A stretch of 64,000 nt of DNA from Methylophilus sp. 13. Its GTDB lineage: Bacteria > Pseudomonadota > Gammaproteobacteria > Burkholderiales > Methylophilaceae. Positions 51,532 to 61,800 of this stretch are shown in pieces. Below the pieces are notes generated by a model, which had not been told where the DNA came from, ran no database searches, and saw only the letters and a program-made list of their open reading frames with translations. The position numbers and the translations under genes are program-made. The first letter of the stretch is position 1, and each line of letters begins with the position of its first letter. The DNA is taken from positions 434,001 through 498,000 of the forward strand of contig NZ_JADKYR010000001.1 in NCBI RefSeq assembly GCF_015354335.1, in the 5' to 3' direction.

Positions 51532-52188
51532 TTAAAACACAAACATGGCATTCAGGCGCGGCGCAAAGCCCTCGCCTTGCCAGGGGTTGGTCACCCCAAA
51601 CTCAAGAAAGTAGTTTTTGTTGATGAGCCTTAGTGCAGGCGTCACCTGCACGGACGGATCGTTGTTGCGCATGGTTTTAACCTCCATGACAAACCATGGC
51701 TGGGTCTCGTTAAAGCCGGTTTCATAAAATGAAAACCCAGCTTGCACGGCGGCGGTGTCATAGTTCATGTGAGGGGCGCGGATCATGCGCGCCTTGGCGA
51801 GAAAATACAGCCGGGTAGACTCCACATCAAATTGCAGACTGGGCGTATAGGCAAAGCCATCATAGTGCCCGCTTGCCTCGCCGACGCTGCCGTTAAACCA
51901 GACATTGGCCTGGGCAGACGGCAGGTTCCAGCGTTTGATGATGCCGGTGTAATTGATCCCGGAAATGGTGGTGGCTTGCTCGCCTTTCCCCGACATGCGC
52001 ATTTGCTCGACGCCAATGGCATGCCCAAAGGTGGGCGAGTAATTCAACATCCATTCCTGGTTGTAGCGACCGATCTCGGTCATGAGCATGGCGCTGTCCT
52101 CAAACCCCATCAGCGCCGCCGCGTGGGCAGGCAAACTAATCTGGCTGAGCAAGAAGGCGCCACAGGCAACATAACGTTGCTTAAACAT
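51532..52188 (-). CDS. Outer-membrane-type protein of the metal cluster
   Basis: 218 residues. Signal peptide about 1-24 (SQISLPAHAA), then amphipathic strands ending with an aromatic residue (RLNAMFVF), so probably a small outer-membrane barrel. It carries methionine- and histidine-containing stretches (VEQMRMSGKGEQ, MIRAPHMNYD). RBS GGAGG is excellent. It precedes the HMA gene by 35 bases. Family not recognised. Confidence 0.75.
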   Translation of the reverse strand: MFKQRYVACGAFLLSQISLPAHAAALMGFEDSAMLMTEIGRYNQEWMLNYSPTFGHAIGVEQMRMSGKGEQATTISGINYTGIIKRWNLPSAQANVWFNGSVGEASGHYDGFAYTPSLQFDVESTRLYFLAKARMIRAPHMNYDTAAVQAGFSFYETGFNETQPWFVMEVKTMRNNDPSVQVTPALRLINKNYFLEFGVTNPWQGEGFAPRLNAMFVF

Positions 52189-52260
52189 ATAGCCTCCATA
52201 TTCAAAATGCAAAAACGCATTGTGCAAAAACGCTAGGTACGGACGGATTTGTCCTGGGCG

Positions 52261-52671
52261 TTAAGCGAATATGGGTGGCTTGATCGCGGGAGGGTAAGTT
52301 TGGGAGTGCACGGGATCTGCCTCAAACAAGGGGGCAGCATGAGACTGTGCGAAGAAGACAACCGCTGGAAAAGCTTGCAGATCGGCCACACCGGTGCTGA
52401 CCATGCAAAAACCGCAGACACTGCACTGATGACCGGGCGCGACTTCAGTATCCCCTTCAGGCATGGCATGTTCATGCGCGTCTGCCATATGGTGGCAAGG
52501 CATGGCTTCGGCCTGCGATTGCACTTGAGCAGAGCGTTCATGAGAAGACACGGCATGTGCGGCCAGATTGAAGGCCTGGTCAGCCAAGGTCATCTGCAAT
52601 GACATGACGTTGGCAGCCATGACAAAGCATGGCAACCAGCAAATCAGGAACAAGCAGAGACGTTTACGCAT
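52261..52671 (-). CDS. His/Cys-rich exported protein of the metal cluster
   Basis: 136 residues. Signal peptide about 1-19 (FLICWLPCFVMAA). The mature part is rich in His, Met and Cys: PCHHMADAHEHAMPEGD and CSVCGFCMVST, consistent with binding copper, mercury or similar. It resembles the small DUF2946-like proteins found before metal-resistance genes. First gene of the four-gene metal cluster. RBS is weak. No enzyme motif. Confidence 0.75.
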   Translation of the reverse strand: MRKRLCLFLICWLPCFVMAANVMSLQMTLADQAFNLAAHAVSSHERSAQVQSQAEAMPCHHMADAHEHAMPEGDTEVAPGHQCSVCGFCMVSTGVADLQAFPAVVFFAQSHAAPLFEADPVHSQTYPPAIKPPIFA

Positions 52672-52764
52672 GTCTTTAGGATAAGGCCTGGCGATGATTA
52701 GTTCAAGTCTTTGTCGATACTTTTACATGACGCTGCCAGCAGCGGGAGCGGCGCGATGCTTCCA

Positions 52765-53247
52765 TCAGGCATAACGGATATCAATAATTTCATACTCGGT
52801 GTCGGCCCCTGGCGTCACCACATGTACGGTATCGCCCAGATTTTTGCCCAGCAGCGCTCTCGCCATCGGCGATACCCACGAAATATAGCCTTGTGAAGGA
52901 TCCAGCTCATCCTGGCCGACGATGCGTATGGTTTTCTCGCTGTCATCGCCAAGGTTAAACAAGGTCACCCAGGCGCCAAAAAACACTTTTTCAGTATTGG
53001 TTTGCGTATGGCTGTAAACAATCTCGGCGGCTTCCATGCGTTTGGTTAAAAAGCGGATACGCGAATCAATCTGCCGCAAGCGTCGTTTGCCGTAGATGTA
53101 ATCCCCATTTTCGCTGCGGTCACCGTTGCCTGCCGCCCAGCTCACCACGCGGACCACCTCTGGCCGGTCGACTTTAATCAGGTATTGAAACTCTTTCTCC
53201 AGGGCGGCATAGCCCTCGGGCGTAATATAGTTTTTTTGTTCAGCCAT
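52765..53247 (-). CDS. greB: Transcription elongation factor GreB
   Basis: 160 residues. Coiled-coil N-terminal domain with the acidic tip (GNGDRSENGDYIYGKRRLRQID) and C-terminal FKBP-like domain (VSPMARALLGKNLGDTVHVVTPG). It restarts backtracked RNA polymerase. GreB rather than GreA by the segment SENGDYIYGK. Single gene, divergent from the chemoreceptor. Confidence 0.96.
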   Translation of the reverse strand: MAEQKNYITPEGYAALEKEFQYLIKVDRPEVVRVVSWAAGNGDRSENGDYIYGKRRLRQIDSRIRFLTKRMEAAEIVYSHTQTNTEKVFFGAWVTLFNLGDDSEKTIRIVGQDELDPSQGYISWVSPMARALLGKNLGDTVHVVTPGADTEYEIIDIRYA

Positions 53248-53515
53248 TCAATTCCAAATCCATTTTTTGTGCCCCGCACGCTGACTTCAGCGACAAGCCC
53301 ATGCTCGCCGAGCATATCATACAACGACATTGGTCTAGTATCTGCCAAACAGGCTTTTGCCTGCTGCATCCTCCCTTTGTGAAACATTTGTGAAAGTTTG
53401 ATGAAAACGCTTTAGTTCAGGCCTTGTTTTACGTAAATAGGTTGAGCGTTGCAATCTGCACGCCCACGCCAGCCTGATGACTGGCCGTTGTTCAAGTTTG
53501 TCCCTGAGGAATTGC

Positions 53516-56053
53516 ATGAAAAAGTCTCTCGCCCATCTCAATGTCGGCACCCGTTTGTTTTTAAGTTATGGATTGCTGATTTTATTTACCACCTTTATTT
53601 TTGTGATTGCCTGGCGCGGGTTTAATCATATCCACCAGACCTGGCAACAGTTTGAAACCGTACAACTGACCAAACGAACCCAGATCGAAAACGCCAGCAA
53701 AGGCCTGGGAGATGCGGTACATCACTTTAAAAATTACATCCTCAGAGGCGGCCGCGAAGCCCGCAAATTTGAGCAAGGCCTCACCGATATTGAACAAGCC
53801 ATGCAAGCCTATGCCGCGACCGGCGCGCTCAATGCCCAGGAAAAAGAGATTTTAGGCAATATCACCCTTGCCCTGACCACTTATCGTGACGCCATGAAAC
53901 GCTGCGAAGCGCTCAAAAACGAAGGCATGGGCGTTACTGAGATTGATGCGACAGTCAAAGGCGCAGACAAGCCATTAAATCATTCTCTCAGGCTGCTGAT
54001 GGATATGAATACTGCAGGCGTGTCGGATGCTTCTGCGCAATTTGCATCCACCATTGCCAGCGCGAACAAGCAGATCGAAATCGCATTACTGGTGGCGATA
54101 GTCATGGCCATGCTCATCGCCTGGAAAATGACCCACTCCATCACCAGACCGCTCGATCAGGCACTGAGCATGTCGCAGCATATCGCCAATGGTCAGTTTA
54201 TTGTGCAGGCAGCGGCACAAGGGAGCGACGAAACTGCCCGGCTGTTAAACGAAATGCAGCGCATGCAAGCCAATATTCAGAACATCGTGCAATCCCTGAA
54301 TGAAATGTCCAGCCAGCACCGGGCCGGCATGATTGATTACCGCATAGACAGCAGCCAATTTGCGGGCGCCTATCAGCAACTGACTTCAGGCATTAACCAG
54401 ATGGTCGAGGAGCATATTGAGGCGCAGAGCCAGTCTTTGCAGGTGGTCACAGCCTTTGGCGAAGGGGATTTCAACCAGCCACTGGCGGCTTTCCCTGGTC
54501 AACGCAGCTATATCAATCAGAGCATTGAGCAGGTACGCCAAAACTTCAAACGCTTAATGGAAGATGTACATACACTGTCAGCCGCCGCGGAACAGGGCCA
54601 GCTCTCCACACGCGTGGATGAATCACGTCATCAGGGGGAATTCAGGCAGATTGTGGCTGGCTTTAACCAGACGCTGGATGCCGTGGTCACGCCCTTGCAG
54701 ACCACGGCGCATTATCTGGATCAAATGGCGGCAGGCAATATTCCGACCCGGATTGACACCCAGTTTGCCGGTGACTTTAACCTGATGCAAACCAGCCTGC
54801 AGCACTGCGCACAGGCGATTCACCAGCTGATCAGCGATGTTCATCACCTGGCCTCGGACGCACAACAGGGCAAACTGGATACACGGGTAGAGGTAGAAGC
54901 ACACGCCGGGGATTTCCGTCAGATTATCCAGGGCATCAACCAGACCCTGGACGCGGTGGTCTCGCCACTGCATGTGGCGGCAGACTGCGTTAAACGCATT
55001 GCGGCAGGAGATCTGCCCGCCCCTATCCATAACCAGTACCATGGCGACTTCAAGGTGCTGATCAACAATCTGAACACCTGCATCCTGTCCGTGAAACGAC
55101 TGGTAGCCGATACGCGCCAGATTGCCGATGAAGCCCAGCAAGGCCAACTGTATAGCCTGGTGGATGTGACGGCGCATGCTGGCGATTTCAGGCTGGCCTT
55201 GCAAGGCTCACAAGAGATTCTGCAACGCATGGTGGCGCCGATAGAAACCGTCAAGCAAGCGGCTGAAACCATACAGGTGGCTGCCGCAGAAATTGAAAAA
55301 GGTAATAACGACCTGTCACGCCGCACCGAGACGCAAGCCAATGCCCTACAAGAAACGTCAGCCAGTCTGGAAACCCTGACCAGCCATATCAAGCAAACGG
55401 CCGACCATGCACGTCAGGCCCGCCAGCAGGCCAGTCAGGCCAACCAGATGGCCTTGCAAGGCGGCGATGCCTTTAAAGCACTGTCGACCACCATGCAAGG
55501 TATCAATGAGACCTCGGACCAGATCGCCCAAATCACCAGCGTGATTGACAGCATTGCCTTCCAGACCAACATCCTGGCGCTGAATGCCGCGGTAGAAGCT
55601 GCGCGTGCCGGTGAAGCTGGCCGTGGCTTTGCCGTGGTGGCAGGCGAAGTGCGCAACCTGGCCACCCGCTCTGCCGCTTCAGCCAAAGAGATCAAGGAAT
55701 TGATTGCCGCCTCGGTCAGCCAAACCAATATCAGTGCCAAACAAGTGGGGCAAGCCGGTCGCACCATGCAGGACATTGTGCTGGCCGTGCAACAGGTGTC
55801 CAGTAGCATAGGCGCTATCTCCGAAGCAGCCGGTCAGCAAAGTGACGGCATGCAGCAGATTTACGCCTCGATGACCGCCATCGACGAAACCACGCAGCAA
55901 AATGCCGCCTTGGTAGAAGAAGCTGCCGCGGCCGCAGAAAGCATGCTGGAACAGGTGCACACCCTGGTAGCCTCCGTCAATCAGTTCAAACTGGAGGCAA
56001 CACCAGAAGAAACACTCGCCCTGCCACAACAGACGCGGCGCTTAAGTGCCTGA
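53516..56053 (+). CDS. Methyl-accepting chemotaxis protein with multiple HAMP-like repeats
   Basis: 845 residues. Membrane helices at about 14-33 and 187-205 flank a four-helix-bundle periplasmic domain. After the HAMP at about 205-260 come three repeats of ~85-90 residues (e.g. [60 protein letters not shown]), a poly-HAMP stalk. The signalling hairpin ([20 protein letters not shown] near residue 690) is intact. A C-terminal receptor tether for CheR (NWETF) is not seen. RBS GAGGA at 53506. Ligand unknown. Confidence 0.95.
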   Translation: MKKSLAHLNVGTRLFLSYGLLILFTTFIFVIAWRGFNHIHQTWQQFETVQLTKRTQIENASKGLGDAVHHFKNYILRGGREARKFEQGLTDIEQAMQAYAATGALNAQEKEILGNITLALTTYRDAMKRCEALKNEGMGVTEIDATVKGADKPLNHSLRLLMDMNTAGVSDASAQFASTIASANKQIEIALLVAIVMAMLIAWKMTHSITRPLDQALSMSQHIANGQFIVQAAAQGSDETARLLNEMQRMQANIQNIVQSLNEMSSQHRAGMIDYRIDSSQFAGAYQQLTSGINQMVEEHIEAQSQSLQVVTAFGEGDFNQPLAAFPGQRSYINQSIEQVRQNFKRLMEDVHTLSAAAEQGQLSTRVDESRHQGEFRQIVAGFNQTLDAVVTPLQTTAHYLDQMAAGNIPTRIDTQFAGDFNLMQTSLQHCAQAIHQLISDVHHLASDAQQGKLDTRVEVEAHAGDFRQIIQGINQTLDAVVSPLHVAADCVKRIAAGDLPAPIHNQYHGDFKVLINNLNTCILSVKRLVADTRQIADEAQQGQLYSLVDVTAHAGDFRLALQGSQEILQRMVAPIETVKQAAETIQVAAAEIEKGNNDLSRRTETQANALQETSASLETLTSHIKQTADHARQARQQASQANQMALQGGDAFKALSTTMQGINETSDQIAQITSVIDSIAFQTNILALNAAVEAARAGEAGRGFAVVAGEVRNLATRSAASAKEIKELIAASVSQTNISAKQVGQAGRTMQDIVLAVQQVSSSIGAISEAAGQQSDGMQQIYASMTAIDETTQQNAALVEEAAAAAESMLEQVHTLVASVNQFKLEATPEETLALPQQTRRLSA

Positions 56054-56085
56054 AGCTTGCCTAACCCCAGGCATAAAAATGCTCA

Positions 56086-56117
56086 AAAAAAATGCGCCCG
56101 GCCTGGGCGCATTTTTT
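56086..56117. terminator. Terminator between chemoreceptor and the 122-residue gene
   Basis: ATGCGCCC (56092-56099) pairs with GGGCGCAT (56105-56112), flanked by A and T tracts, so it serves both converging transcripts. Confidence 0.92.
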
Positions 56118-56128
56118 GTGCTTCACGG

Positions 56129-56497
56129 TTAATTGTAATCGTCATTCACCTTTAACACGTTATAAACGTAGTAGCTGGTCTCACCAAAGCAGCTTGACGG
56201 CACGCCCTTGTGCTCTGCATATTGCAAACGGACGCGCTCACCAGACAAGGCATTGATTTTGGGAATCACGGCCGGATCGCGCACGGTAAAGTAAAACTTC
56301 TCGGCCTGGGTGCCGGGCACGGTGACCAGCACCAACTCGCCCTCCCAGGTTTTGCACAACCAGCCTTTATTCGAGAGTTTTTGCACATAGCCGACCCGGT
56401 CCCCCGATGAATATACCCAACTCAAGCTGGCCCAGGTATAGAGTGCAAACAAGGCCACCGGCAACAATAACCATAACAGCCACTTTAATACACGCAT
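56129..56497 (-). CDS. Small membrane-anchored hypothetical protein
   Basis: 122 residues. One N-terminal transmembrane helix (about 5-23), then a beta-rich, probably periplasmic domain (GYVQKLSNKGWLCKTWEGELVLVTVPG; YFTVRDPAVIPKI). Cys48 and Cys103 may pair. A conserved protein of several betaproteobacterial genomes by appearance, with no known role. No neighbours on the same strand within 100 bases, so it is alone. Confidence 0.76.
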   Translation of the reverse strand: MRVLKWLLWLLLPVALFALYTWASLSWVYSSGDRVGYVQKLSNKGWLCKTWEGELVLVTVPGTQAEKFYFTVRDPAVIPKINALSGERVRLQYAEHKGVPSSCFGETSYYVYNVLKVNDDYN

Positions 56498-56621
56498 GTT
56501 TAAAATCCTGCTCTTCCGTAAATGATGAATTGTATGGCTGAATCATAAGGGATAAATCACTTGTACAGCCATATTTATTGTCATGGCTAACAGTTTGCCT
56601 TGTGGACGCCTGGCCCTAGAC

Positions 56622-58817
56622 TTAAGCTGGGGCTTTAAGGGCTATCGCCCGCACTTCAAACGGGTGCTGATCCAACAGCTGGCCGTGCTTGTCCCGCAGG
56701 CTTAAGACATGTTTGCCTGGGGGCGGCAAAGGAATCGTCAGTTGTGGCAAACGGCATTGGTTGATCAAGTGCTGATCCAGATACAGACAGCCCTGCCCGC
56801 TCCAGGCGGCTTGCACCAGCAAGGCTTGTTTGCGGTCGGGAATATCCGGATCTGGCGCAATCACCGCCCCCGCCGGTGGCGCAATCAGCTGTGCTTGTAG
56901 CGGTGCCAGACGAAGGGTGGTTGTGGCTGGCAGTGGCGCATTGCCTCGCACCCATTCCTGCCGGGGAGCCTCGATGGCTGGCTCATAATGCACGGTTTGC
57001 GCCACGACACCGGCTGGCGGCACCGGCGGCGTAGACGCGCTGTCCCGGTGCAGATATTCCATGATGTCACGCCACACCGGCGCTGCGCCTGTCACGCCTG
57101 ACACATCCCACATTGGCTCGCCAGAAAAGTTACCGACCCAAACCCCTACCGTATAGCGCTGGCTGTAGCCGATCGCCCAGTTGTCTCGCATGCCTTTGCT
57201 GGTGCCGGTTTTCACCGCCGCCCATCCCCGCGTCGATAATGGGCTGGACAAGCCAAAAGTCATACTGCGCGCCACAGGGTCAGACAAAATATCACCGATG
57301 ATAAAGCTGGTTTGCGGAGTCAATATCTGGCGTGATGGCAACAAAGGCTTGGTGCCTGTGTGAAAGCTGACTGGCTGCCACTGGCCCCCATTGGCCAGTG
57401 CCCGGTAAGCATTGGTGAGCTGGAGCAAGCTGGTTTCGGCACCACCCAGAGCAAGGCCAAAACCGTAAAAATCGGCGTCCTGTTTCAAATCCTGCAAGCC
57501 CAGCTGTTGCAGGGCGTGTAAAAAGCGGTCCACACCCACCAGCGTTAACGCGCGCACGGCAGGTACATTTAACGATGAGGCGAGCGCCGTGCGCACACTA
57601 ACCGCGCCATGAAAATGGCGGTCATAGTCTTGTGGAATATACAAGCCGCTGGGCGTGGTCAGTGCCAGCGGCGAGTCATCCAGCACCGAGGCGGCTTGCA
57701 ACCAGCCCTGATCTATCGCCAGTGCATACAAAAATGGCTTGAGCGTAGACCCTGGCTGCCGCAACGCGGCCACGCCATCCACCGCCGCAGCCCCGGATAA
57801 ATCGCCGCTGGAGCCAACATAGGCCAGTACCTCGCCACTGGTATTGTCAAGCACCAGCACCGCGCCGTCGGTCACATGCTGGCTGGCCAGTTGAGCCAGA
57901 TGGGTTTGCAATGTTTGCCGGGCAAAACGTTGCAGACTGGCATCCAAGCTGCTGCGGTCACGCTGTCCGGCCTGCGTGAGCAACCGCCTGGCCACATGAG
58001 GCGCATCATCCTGCCCGGCCATGGGGAAAGGCCGTTTCGGTAACAAGGCGGCGCGTATCCACAAGCGCTCGCAGTCTTTGCGTGCATCCTGCGTGTGCGT
58101 ATGCGTCAGCACATCGCAAGCGCGCCTGGCCAGACGCGAAGCACCGGCGGCTGGCGCCCGCACCAGCGCTGCCAGCAAGGCCGCATCCAGACGATCCAGT
58201 GCCGCCGGGCCTTTGGCCAGCAAGCCACGCGCGGCCGCATCGATGCCCACCAGTTCGCCACGAAACGTCACCCGATTTAAATACGCCTCCAGAATCTGGT
58301 TTTTTTGCCAATCATGATCAATGGCCAGTGCCAGGCGAATTTGTGCCAGCTTGAAGCGCCATGGTGAGGTGTGTGAAAAGCCGGGCTGGGTGTCTTGCAG
58401 CCATAACTTGGCTAACTGCATGGTCAATGTACTCCCGCCGCGTCGATGCGGGCGATGCAGGTTATCCCAGATGGCAGACAACAGGGCCCACGGATCCACC
58501 CCCGCATGCTGATAAAAGCGCTTGTCCTCGGCCACCAGCATGGCCTGCTGCAAGCGTGGGGAAATCTGTGCCAGCGGCACCCAGTCCAGCCTGCGGTAAT
58601 CATGATTCAGGCGCAAGCGTTGCAGCGGTGCGCCATGCCGATCTAGCAGCCAGGCCTCAGAACTCTGGCTGTGTTGCTTAAACTGGCCGAAGTCTGGCAC
58701 CTTCACTGTCGCCACCCACAGGATAAGCAGGCAGATTCCGGCCAGCAATGCGCAAATCCACGGACGACTGCGCAGGCTGAACCACAATGGCAGGAGGAAA
58801 CGTCGCATCAATCTCAC
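56622..58817 (-). CDS. pbpC: Penicillin-binding protein 1C
   Basis: 731 residues. N-terminal membrane helix (about 20-40), glycosyltransferase domain with catalytic Glu97 (AEDKRFYQHAGVDPWALLSA), transpeptidase with SxxK in RQPGSTLKPFLYALAI and KTGTSKGMRDNW, and the C-terminal BiPBP_C domain of PbpC. It builds peptidoglycan. The GTG start at 58817 overlaps the macroglobulin stop by four bases; the ATG at 58808 is also plausible. The pbpC/macroglobulin pair is conserved in many Gram-negative bacteria. Confidence 0.95.
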   Translation of the reverse strand: MRLMRRFLLPLWFSLRSRPWICALLAGICLLILWVATVKVPDFGQFKQHSQSSEAWLLDRHGAPLQRLRLNHDYRRLDWVPLAQISPRLQQAMLVAEDKRFYQHAGVDPWALLSAIWDNLHRPHRRGGSTLTMQLAKLWLQDTQPGFSHTSPWRFKLAQIRLALAIDHDWQKNQILEAYLNRVTFRGELVGIDAAARGLLAKGPAALDRLDAALLAALVRAPAAGASRLARRACDVLTHTHTQDARKDCERLWIRAALLPKRPFPMAGQDDAPHVARRLLTQAGQRDRSSLDASLQRFARQTLQTHLAQLASQHVTDGAVLVLDNTSGEVLAYVGSSGDLSGAAAVDGVAALRQPGSTLKPFLYALAIDQGWLQAASVLDDSPLALTTPSGLYIPQDYDRHFHGAVSVRTALASSLNVPAVRALTLVGVDRFLHALQQLGLQDLKQDADFYGFGLALGGAETSLLQLTNAYRALANGGQWQPVSFHTGTKPLLPSRQILTPQTSFIIGDILSDPVARSMTFGLSSPLSTRGWAAVKTGTSKGMRDNWAIGYSQRYTVGVWVGNFSGEPMWDVSGVTGAAPVWRDIMEYLHRDSASTPPVPPAGVVAQTVHYEPAIEAPRQEWVRGNAPLPATTTLRLAPLQAQLIAPPAGAVIAPDPDIPDRKQALLVQAAWSGQGCLYLDQHLINQCRLPQLTIPLPPPGKHVLSLRDKHGQLLDQHPFEVRAIALKAPA

Positions 58818-61800
58818 TGTACCTGCATGGCAGGCACCGGCAACTCGGCAAACACTTCTGGCGCATACATAGCCTCCACCCGGCTGCCAGGCAGGCTGAA
58901 CTGGCCGGGCTGATTGAGTCTGACCGTATATTCGACCGTGAATTTACCCTTGGGCACGTAGGCATAATAAGCCCTGAAACCATCCAGTGCGCGCTCTTCA
59001 TAGGCCGGGCGTTGCCAGCCCAGGCGTTGCTCGTGTTGCGTCAGTTGCTGGCTGTCACCGCCCAGGCCACTGCCGAGGATGGTCGCGCCACTGGGCACCG
59101 GGTCATTGATGACCACCCAGGTCATATCGGCTTGCGCCTCTACCGTGAGGCGGACGCGGTAGACATCGCCCCGTTGCCAGCGGCCAGCCGTTTTTTGCGA
59201 CACCGGCATGACCTCACGTTGCAAGCGATAGCCGGCAAACAGCGGGGCTTGCAACGGTAAGGACGCTTTTGCGGTGACAAATGCCCAAGGCTTGCCTTCA
59301 CCCTGCTGCTGGATTTGCAGCGGAGCCGCCGCCTGCGGCCAGGCATACTGCGTCAGCAATCCCCCCGCTTCGGCCCATGGCGCTGGCTGGGTGGCAACAT
59401 TGACTGCTTTAGCAGGCTTGGCAATGGCGGCACGTGACCAAGGCAAATGCTGGCTTTGCCCGGCCAGGCTAAGCTCGACCTGGCCAGTCACCGCAGCCTG
59501 TTCATGGGCTTTCTGGAAATGCCGCAACGCCAGCACGCCCCAGGCATTGGCCAAGGTGGTCCGCCAATGGCCGGCCTGTTGTCGCGACAACAAGCCACGG
59601 GCGAGACGGCCCGCATCCTCGGCAGGCAATTGCGGGTCCGCCGCCAGCAAGTCCAGCGTACGCGCCGCATTGACGTCGGGCGACACCATCAACCACCACA
59701 AGTCATCCTGTTTTTCAGTCGAAAATGTGAACTGCGTGCCTGAGACCATCCAGCGCGATTGCAGCACCTGCATGGCCTGGGCGCGCTTTTGCTCAGCCTC
59801 TGGCAGCGCTGGCATGCGTTTGAGTATGGATAACCAGTCAATCACACCTGAGGTCGGCCACAGCTCGGGACGAATCTCCAGCGCATCCAGCATCTCCGGT
59901 CTGGCGTGGTCATAGCGTGCCAGGGCGTCAATCGCCGCCAGCTTGCGCAACACGACATCCGCCGTTTGGATGCTGCCATAGCGGTGAATGCGGCCAGCGA
60001 CAAAATCCTCCAGCCCTTTGAGCATGCGCTCACGCGCGGTCTCCGGGATGTCATAGCCTGCAGCATCGGCAATTTGCAATAAATAACTGGTCAGGCTGTC
60101 ATCGCCTGGCAGCCAATCCATGGGGAAATAACGCGCCAGGCCATCGCCATCGAGGTGCTGCCCCAGACTGAGCATCACGCTATTCCAGCGGGCCTGATCC
60201 TCCAGCGTCACCGCCACCGAGGCGCGCTGTTCCAAACAGATATAGGGATAGCGCTGCATCCATTCGCGCACGCTAGACAGGCTACCAACCAGCGAGCGGT
60301 TAAGCCGCACGTCTATGCCACCCCGGCCCGGCACCGCCTGCGCTGGCGCTTGTACCGTCATCTGCCAGGGCTGACCGGCTTGCAACTGCTGTATGGTCTG
60401 CTGGTAGACACGAACCGGATAAGCCGCACCGACCTGCTGGTGCACTTTTAAACGGTCTTTAATCTGCAAACGATTTGGGGGTTGCGCGGTAGACGCCCCG
60501 ACCACCGCCGCATCTATTTGCCAATCCAGGCCGGTCACGTTGTAAGGCACGCGTAGCGGGAACGCCAGGGTTGCGGCTTGGCCAGCGGCCAGCTTGACGC
60601 GCTGTGGTTTAAGCGCGGTCTCCACGCCCAGCGGGGTGGCGGTCACTTGCGTGGTGAGGGGTCGCTGGCTGGCATTGCGCACGGTCACCATGGCCTGCAG
60701 CTGATCCCCCTCGCGCACAAACGGCGGCAGCCCAGAAAACAGCATCAGGTCTTGCGTGGTGCGGATCAGCGCACTGCCAGAACCAAAGCGCGCTGCACCG
60801 GCATGGGCAATGGCGGCAATGCGGAAACTGGTCAGCGCATCATTGAGCGGAATGCTGACACTGGCCTGGCCGTGTTTATCCAACTTGATCACGGGCTTCC
60901 ACAGCAGCAAGGTATCAAACAGCTCACGCGCGTTGGCGCCCTGCCCGCCGCCACCGCCGGGTGCGACGGCTTTTTTACCAAAGTGGCGTTTACCAATCAC
61001 TTGCGACTGTGACGTTGAGGTATATACCTCTATCGGCCGCCGCTGCATCATGGCCTCCAGCAACTGCCAGGAATCAGGCTTGGCCAGTTGCAGCAAGCCT
61101 TCATCCACCGCAGCCAGCGCCACCTCGGCATTCGAGAGCGGCTTGCCCGCCGGGTCTGTCACCGTCAGCTTGACCTTGGCCTGTTCACGCACCCGGTAAA
61201 CCGTACGTTCAGGCTCCACCTTGACCTTGAGGGCATAGCCTTGCCAGCCCACCTTGATTTGCGTCATGCCCAGCTTGAAGGCCGGCTTGCTTAAATCCAC
61301 CAGGGCCGTTGGCCGAGTATCCACCTCGACCGGTAAATGATCGACCAGGCCTAAAAACTGGCCCACCTGATAGACCATGCGCTTGAGCCAGGCAAAGCGT
61401 CCGGGCGCTTGCGGATCGACACGGCCACGCACCACCATCACCGACACATAGGCATTGGGCCCATACTCGGCAGCGATCGGCACCTTGACGATGGGCGACT
61501 GCATGCTGATTTTGCTGACATACGAGGCCAGTACGCCTTCGCGCTCCACCGTCACCAGTGCAGTCGCTTCGCGGAAAGGCATGCGTACTTCAAATTGCGC
61601 CGTCTCGCCCGGGGCATACTCACGCTTGTCGGCCAGAATATCAATGCGGTCGCTGGCGCCTGCGCTATACCAGCCATCTTCATCGGCGACATACACTTCC
61701 TGGCTGGCGATGGCAGGCTGTTTTTTGCTGTCTTTAGTGGTTGCCACCAGAATCAGTTCGCCACTGGCCGGAGCCGCCCCCTTGCAACTGAGCAAACCCT

